From NCBI RefSeq assembly GCF_000341285.1, contig NW_005178411.1, forward strand, positions 1 to 12,239: 12,239 nt of DNA, read 5' to 3'. The DNA is from Galdieria sulphuraria. Lineage: Eukaryota; Rhodophyta; Bangiophyceae; Galdieriales; Galdieriaceae. The translations under genes were made by a program, and so were the position numbers. Positions 8,115-12,239 of the stretch are shown here, piece by piece (the first letter of the stretch is position 1; every line of letters begins with the position of its first letter). A model generated the notes under the pieces. The model ran no database searches, was not told where the DNA came from, and was given only the letters and a program-made list of their open reading frames with translations.

Positions 8115-8558
8115 CTACTTTGATTGTTCCTCCATATCTACTAGCGTTGAAACTCTTTCATCTAAAACAGAAGACCAATTTTCAATATCTCCTAGTTCCT
8201 TCAAAGCATTCTCAAGAGGTTTCAAAGTTGCTTGCCATCTTTCCAGTTGAGAAGACAATTCGTTTACAGCCATATGCAAACGCTTCACTTCAGACTCCAG
8301 TCTTCCTTCCCATTGATAAACCTTGAAAAAGTAACGAAACCCACAGTCATATAGTTGGTCAAACTACTTGCCTGAAAAACTTCAGCATTGATACTGTCGA
8401 ATATTTTGTTGGATAACTTTTGTCCAGTTTCTTCAGTCTGTTCCTGAACTTGTTCTACAAGGCGTTGAGGAGAACTTTATAGAAAATACAAACTTACTCA
8501 GCTCTTCTGAAATCTTTTTCTTCAGTTCCTTATTCGAACGAAACGACTGAGAAAACAT
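8115..8558 (-). CDS. BLOC1S1: BLOC-1 subunit 1 / GCN5L1-like protein, three short exons
   Basis: No single long frame exists here, so the gene is easily missed. Exons are 8558-8498, 8454-8372 and 8321-8115, summing to 351 nt and a 116-residue coiled-coil protein starting MFSQSFRSNKELKKK. The third exon matches the animal BLOC1S1/GCN5L1 core as I recall it without a gap: a VxQxY start, then RLESEVKRL, a 23-residue spacer, and ALKELGDIENW, which corresponds to the family's ALKEIGDVENW. Length is close to the usual 125. In animals this protein is a subunit of BLOC-1 and BORC, which act in endosome-lysosome biogenesis and positioning, and it has also been linked to protein acetylation in mitochondria. 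The gene is transcribed divergently from the GCKIII kinase gene, with 196 bp between start codons. Its second intron uses a GC donor. Confidence 0.85.
8322..8371 (-). other. Intron 2 of BLOC1S1-like gene, GC-AG type (50 bp)
   Basis: The donor is CAG|GCAAGT and the acceptor TTTTTCAAG on the minus strand. Phase 0 joining gives VFQ|VYQWEGRL, which aligns to the family. The only nearby GT (four bases into the intron) gives a frame that stops soon after, so the GC donor is required by the reading frame. Confidence 0.8.
8455..8497 (-). other. Intron 1 of BLOC1S1-like gene (43 bp)
   Basis: A strong GTAAGT donor follows GAGCTGA, and the acceptor is CCTTGTAG. Splicing in phase 1 rebuilds a Lys codon and keeps the coiled-coil frame (EELKQVQEQTEE). 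It is the shortest well-supported intron in the window. Confidence 0.85.
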
Positions 8559-8754
8559 ACAAGCAGACAAATATTTTGTTTTGAAGAATTCCTTATTTTA
8601 ATCAAGAACAACTAGTTTCAAAGAACAAGATAGTTCAACAATTCATTTAAAGTCTTGAGAAAAAAAGAGAGACAACTCGAAATGAGAATATGCAACAAAC
8701 TTTATTATTATTCTTAAAATACTTGAGTAAAATGTGATTAAAGATTATGTTGTA
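8559..8754. promoter_or_regulatory. Divergent promoter between the BLOC1S1-like and GCKIII kinase genes
   Basis: This is 196 bp of AT-rich DNA between two outward-facing start codons, so both promoters must lie here or within the genes. No clear TATA box or paired motif is visible. On the plus strand its end holds two very short upstream ORFs (8732-8737 and 8747-8755). Confidence 0.5.
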
Positions 8755-8755
8755 A
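8732..8755 (+). promoter_or_regulatory. Two micro-uORFs immediately before the kinase start
   Basis: ATG TGA at 8732-8737 is a start-stop element. ATG TTG TAA at 8747-8755 encodes Met-Leu and its TAA shares one base with the kinase ATG (TAATG at 8753-8757). If both are in the 5' leader, the kinase would be translated by leaky scanning or reinitiation. Confidence 0.45.
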
Positions 8756-11329
8756 TGCATTCTTCCCATATGTTGGAGAACTTGCAACTACAAGAGTGTA
8801 TTGGGAGCGGTTCTTTTGGAGAAGTTTACAAAGCGTTGAACTTGAGAACCAAACAACTTTTAGCTGTGAAAGTGATTGACTTGGAAGACGCAGAAGGTGA
8901 CCTCGAGGTAAGTCTACTTGTTGTGGTCTGGAGTGCGCACCCAATCACTTTCAATAGGAGGTTCGTCGAGAAACTAGAATTCTTGCACAATTGAGAAACC
9001 CATATATTGTGACTTATTACTCTTCATTGGTGTTTGAAACTACTTTATGGATCATAATGGAATACTTAGAGGGGGGCTCGTTGAGAGACCTTTTGGACTG
9101 TAGACGACAACCTTTCAAGGAATCCATAATCGCTCGTTTTATTCAAAACATTCTTCAAGGTCTAAAATATTTGCATATGGAAAAGAGAATTCACCGAGAC
9201 ATCAAAGCGGCTAATGTTTTGCTTTCCAAGAGTGGAGTTGCCAAATTGGTTGATTTTGGGGTTTCACAACAGTTGAGTAAGACGATGCAGAGACGCAATA
9301 CATTTGTTGGTACTCCGTACTGGATGGCGCCTGAAGTAATAGCCGCGTCCTATTATGATGAGAAGGTATTTGCAGTTCTTTATTGCTTCTTTATACAAAA
9401 CTGTTTTCAACCTGTCAAAGGCAGATATATGGTCATTAGGAATCACTATTTTGGAGTTGGCTTGTGGAAAACCGCCTTGGTTTCAAGTACATCCTATGAA
9501 AGCGCTTTTTCTGATATCAGAAGAAGACCCTCCAATCCTCAAAGGGAATTTCTCTTCGGTAGGAATATCAAGGTTTTTAGAGTTATTCTCATATTTTGGT
9601 TGCTAAGGATTTGAAAGATTTTGTGAGCCATTGCTTACACAAGGAACCTGAAGAGCGCTGGGATGCTATACGCTTATTAAAGCATCCTTTTTTGAAGGCA
9701 GCCGCAGACTATAATGAAATTTCAGAGTTATTACAAGGTATAAAGAAACCTGGTAAACCAGTGAGGAAGTCAGTTCGTTCGGGAAAGAGTTTTTTGAAAG
9801 AGAAAGTGATGATGAAGAAAATAGAAACTTTCCATTGGACCTTTGGTAGAGTATTGAAAGTTCAAAAGAATGACAACCTCGTTTCTTGTACTGTTCGTCT
9901 TTCGACAGGAAGCCAGAGAGAATTTCAATTGTACTCCAAAGAGAAAGAAGAGAGCAGCAGTGTTCTTAAAAATCAAGAAGGTTCTTTGTGCAAGATTATT
10001 AGAAATGGTATGGCTTTGGATAGTTTGCAGTTTGATAATGGTACTGTTTTAAGAATAGTATCATCCAAGCTGGATACTCCTCCTAATAACACTGTCATAC
10101 GTTATCGATCTGCGGACACGAGTGGAACAGAAACTGTCATTAGAAAGTCTCCTACTAATTCAGCAACCAATAGCAACGCAACGGAGCGAAGGAATCCACA
10201 AAAGTCCCCAAGAAAGAACCTGCTTTCTCTCTTTGGACATCAGCGGTCTTTGAGTGATCCTGTGACAAGTACAGGAACAGTCATTACTTCAACCAAAGAC
10301 TCTCAAGTGGATAGAAATCCTTCAGAATCTCCTCATTCAGAGGATTTCAAGTATTTGACTAGACATCCTTTTCTTCCTTCTTGGAGTGTTGAAAAAGAAG
10401 AGCTGTCGAACAAGGCCCAAGAACATGAATATACAAAGACAGTTGTGGATTTGCCTCAAGAATCTTCTACAGTAAAGAAGAACAGCAATTTAGGAATATC
10501 GAAGAATTCGCGACAGTGCGATACGGATGATACGATTACATTGACGAGTGAAACCAACCATAATTGGGAGGAACAGACTACTTTATCTACGATGAAAAAG
10601 GCCACGATTGAGAACAATCATACAAAGGACATAGTTATATATCGACAGAATAACGATACTGATACAGTAGTCTATCGAAAGGACTCTATTCAACCTTTTA
10701 AGCAAGGACATGTGAAAGTTTTCTCCTCTGAGAACTTTTCCTGTTTTGATGATACGATGAGTATGGATCGTATGTGGGTAAGAAAGGGATTCAGTGACCC
10801 TTATATAGAATTTGCAAGTCGTGACTATTCACAAACAGTTTCGGAAACTGTACTTCCAAAGAGAGTCAAGTCTTTGGTTGTTGATGATGATGATGGCGAT
10901 GAATCATCCTATGCAATAGAGTCGAAGGCAGATCCCCCCGTTACTGCAGTTGAAACGATGCAACAAGACGTTGGAGACTTGGAGGACCCCACAAGAGAAA
11001 ATCCTTCTAATGGTGAACATAGTCAACCTAATAGTACATTATTTTCATTGTCATCCACCTTGCAAGATGCTCATCCCATTCTTGTAAAAATTATTGTACC
11101 AGCCATTCGTCAATTGGAAGCAGATGCATCAACTTTAGATGACAACGATATGCAAGAAATCAAGCTTTTATCTGATTTGGCTTCTACTATGTTTCAGTTG
11201 GATGAAATACGACCAGGTGTTTTGTTTATATTGTTTCGTCAGATCTTCAAAGAATTTGCTTCATGTGAGGACGAAGGTCTACGGAGTTTGTTTTATTCAT
11301 TCTTAGAAAGAAAGCATTTCCCTATGTAG
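8755..11329 (+). CDS. Ste20-family protein kinase, germinal-centre-kinase III (MST3/MST4/YSK-like), four exons
   Basis: Exons are 8755-8907, 8958-9365, 9421-9558 and 9608-11329, all joined in phase 0: 2421 nt, 806 residues. The kinase domain (about 11-262) is complete: glycine loop GSGSFGEV (17-24), Lys39, helix-C Glu56, [11 protein letters not shown] (130-140), DFG (150-152), activation-loop Thr166 in [14 protein letters not shown], and [27 protein letters not shown] and RRNTFVGTP are closest to GCKIII kinases, which act in polarity, Golgi positioning and Hippo/NDR-type cascades. Residues 265-720 are a Ser/Thr/Asp-rich linker with repeated T-V-[IVL]-x-R motifs. The last 85 residues ([17 protein letters not shown] and on) are predicted helical and probably correspond to the C-terminal dimerisation/adaptor-binding region. 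I chose the ATG at 8755; the one at 8770 is an alternative. The frame upstream to 8734 has no ATG. Confidence 0.9.
8908..8957 (+). other. Kinase intron 1 (50 bp)
   Basis: GTAAGT donor after CTCGAG and acceptor TTTCAATAG. Splicing joins DLE to EVRRETRIL in phase 0 and completes helix C of the kinase domain. Confidence 0.9.
9366..9420 (+). other. Kinase intron 2 (55 bp)
   Basis: GTATTT donor after GATGAGAAG and acceptor CTGTCAAAG. Splicing joins YYDEK to ADIWSLGI in phase 0, exactly as in Ste20 kinases ([12 protein letters not shown]). Confidence 0.92.
9559..9607 (+). other. Kinase intron 3 (49 bp)
   Basis: GTAGGA donor after TTCTCTTCG and acceptor GTTGCTAAG. Splicing joins GNFSS to [10 protein letters not shown] in phase 0, matching the subdomain X-XI boundary of GCKIII kinases. 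Confidence 0.88.
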
Positions 11330-11831
11330 TCTTATGTTGTGTACAGATGAATGTATAAAACTGAGCCAATTGGATACACGAAATAAATAATATTATATAT
11401 GAATGTAAATTGGGCGCTTGCAAGTATAATAGGTCGATAAAACGTTTATTATTCTAACCAAAGCTTCCCTATTTTGACTCACAAAAGATAGTTTTCACAA
11501 GAACGAGGCCTAAGCTAGTTGAAACCAACTCTAGGAGAAAGCCCGACTTGACGTCAAAGTGAACAGCTCAAGGCATTATCAACCTGAAGAAACAGATACG
11601 GAACTTAACGGTCCTGAGGAAGAGACACGTTTATGCGGACTAGAGCAATGGTGGGGGGCTCGAAGACATGGACACTCCTATGGAAAAAAATTGCTGTGCT
11701 GTGGAAATTGATTTTGGGTTGCCGAGTCGTTTCGGGTGGGTTTGTGACATGAAAGTTGTTCAGTTTCTAGAGTGTCTAGGCCACGGAGTTTGAGACTGGT
11801 TGTTTGTATTATCCTATATTGTATTTGTAAT
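11330..11831. other. Intergenic region with bZIP-type sites, a short uORF and the kinase poly(A) signal
   Basis: This 502-bp stretch has no recognised gene. It holds an AATAAA 53 bp past the kinase stop (11382-11387), a TGACTCA (AP-1/GCN4-type) at 11475-11481, a TGACGTCA (CRE-type) at 11549-11556 inside the longer palindrome TTGACGTCAA, and a possible hairpin at 11509-11535. A plus-strand ATG at 11633 opens a 39-codon frame ending at 11752. The stretch from about 11500 to 11780 looks less AT-rich than the other gaps, which fits promoter plus 5' leader of the gene at 11832. I found no tRNA or spliceosomal RNA signature. Confidence 0.45.
11382..11387 (+). terminator. Candidate polyadenylation signal of the kinase gene
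   Basis: AATAAA lies 53 bp after the TAG at 11327-11329, followed by an AT-rich stretch, a plausible position for 3'-end processing. Confidence 0.5.
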
Positions 11832-12239
11832 ATGGGTGTGGAAAAGTTTCAGAAAAAGGTGGAGCATATTACCTATTTGCTGTTGGTACAACTTACCAGA
11901 TACTATTATTTTTCCTACGACTTGTTTCTCTTAATATCACCCAAAGAAAAAGAGTTGGAACTCGAATCGATCTCTCCTTATCAACCCAACAGAGTTGATA
12001 TGCTGTACAAGTCGCCAAGAAGACTATTGCTTCGATTGGTCTTATGGTTTCTATTGTTGTCTCTCTTCTCTTTTTTGCTAGTTTTGGGTTTAAAACTAAA
12101 CTTTCCAACGCCAGCAACTACAGTATTAACTTCTTCCACAACTACAGAACAATCCTTTGAGAAACTCTGTGCTACACTGAACGATTCTCGGCTGGTTTCA
12201 GAGATCAAAGACCTTCGCATTTTGGTTGCAGCCAACTTT
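11832..12239 (+). CDS. Single-pass membrane protein of unknown function, C-terminus cut by the window edge
   Basis: The ATG at 11832 opens a frame that stays open for 136 codons to the right edge. The N-terminal part (residues 1-65) is polar with an aromatic patch (TRYYYFSYDLFLL at about 23-35). Next is a basic stretch (KSPRRLLLR) and one strong hydrophobic segment at about 70-90 rich in Leu and Phe. A Thr/Ser-rich stem (PTPATTVLTSSTTTE) follows. Basic residues before the segment favour an N-in, C-out (type II) orientation, and membrane-plus-stem design is common in Golgi glycosyltransferases. The last visible residues (DLRILVAANF) could be the first strand of a catalytic domain. That is only a suggestion; I do not recognise the family. 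The same frame is open back to 11748 but has no earlier ATG, so a spliced upstream exon is possible. Confidence 0.6.
   Translation, partial: MGVEKFQKKVEHITYLLLVQLTRYYYFSYDLFLLISPKEKELELESISPYQPNRVDMLYKSPRRLLLRLVLWFLLLSLFSFLLVLGLKLNFPTPATTVLTSSTTTEQSFEKLCATLNDSRLVSEIKDLRILVAANF

Noticed and set aside
8120-8326. 68-codon plus-strand frame
   Set aside because: It is antisense to exon 3 of the BLOC1S1-like gene, which has far better support.
8322-8375. GT-AG alternative for BLOC1S1 intron 2 (donor GTAGTT)
   Set aside because: The phases do not match the acceptor, and the joined frame hits TGA soon after.
11330-11831. tRNA, snRNA or box C/D snoRNA in the long gap
   Set aside because: No cloverleaf A/B boxes, no U1-U6 signature and no paired C and D boxes could be found by eye.
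11893-12235. Two minus-strand frames at the right edge
   Set aside because: They are antisense to the frame starting at 11832, which has a clear membrane protein layout and an ATG.
1-12239. Mobile element, CRISPR array or viral insertion
   Set aside because: No terminal repeats, transposase or integrase motifs, regularly spaced repeats or viral genes are visible.

Overview
The window looks like nuclear DNA from a compact, intron-bearing, AT-rich unicellular eukaryote. A cyanidiophycean red alga of the Galdieria type is my best guess, and it is an inference from style: seven genes in 12.2 kb, intergenic gaps of about 0-0.5 kb, and eight introns of only 43-55 bp with GTA-type donors. There is no ribosome-binding-site or operon grammar, and I see no mobile element, CRISPR array, tRNA or rRNA.

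Left arm, minus strand (1-8558), five genes read right to left. BLOC1S1/GCN5L1-like subunit (8558-8115) has three tiny exons, one joined by a GC-AG intron. An AI-2E/PerM-family multispanning membrane protein (7941-6433) is uninterrupted. An F-box/WD40 protein (about 6440-4931) starts on or inside the 3' end of the previous gene and has no in-frame ATG in its first visible exon. An alpha/beta-hydrolase (4614-3530) has three exons. An uninterrupted reading frame of 1105 codons runs from 3317 off the left edge. It carries a SAP motif, an NLS, a possible amphipathic helix and a short motif like one in the animal nuclear-basket protein Nup153. I read it tentatively as a nuclear-basket nucleoporin or other chromatin/nuclear-envelope scaffold.

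Right arm, plus strand (8755-12239). A germinal-centre-kinase-III (MST3/MST4/YSK-like) Ste20 kinase of 806 residues is rebuilt from four exons. It shares a 196-bp divergent promoter with the BLOC1S1 gene and is preceded by two micro-uORFs. After a 502-bp non-coding stretch with bZIP-type palindromes and a short upstream ORF, a single-pass membrane protein begins and is cut by the right edge.

The genes do not form one pathway. Common themes are endomembrane and signalling housekeeping (BLOC-1, GCKIII kinase, F-box adaptor, nuclear periphery) and very tight packing. The most interesting points are the large 1-3317 protein, the unresolved start of the F-box gene, the GC-AG intron, and the TAATG-coupled micro-uORF in front of the kinase.
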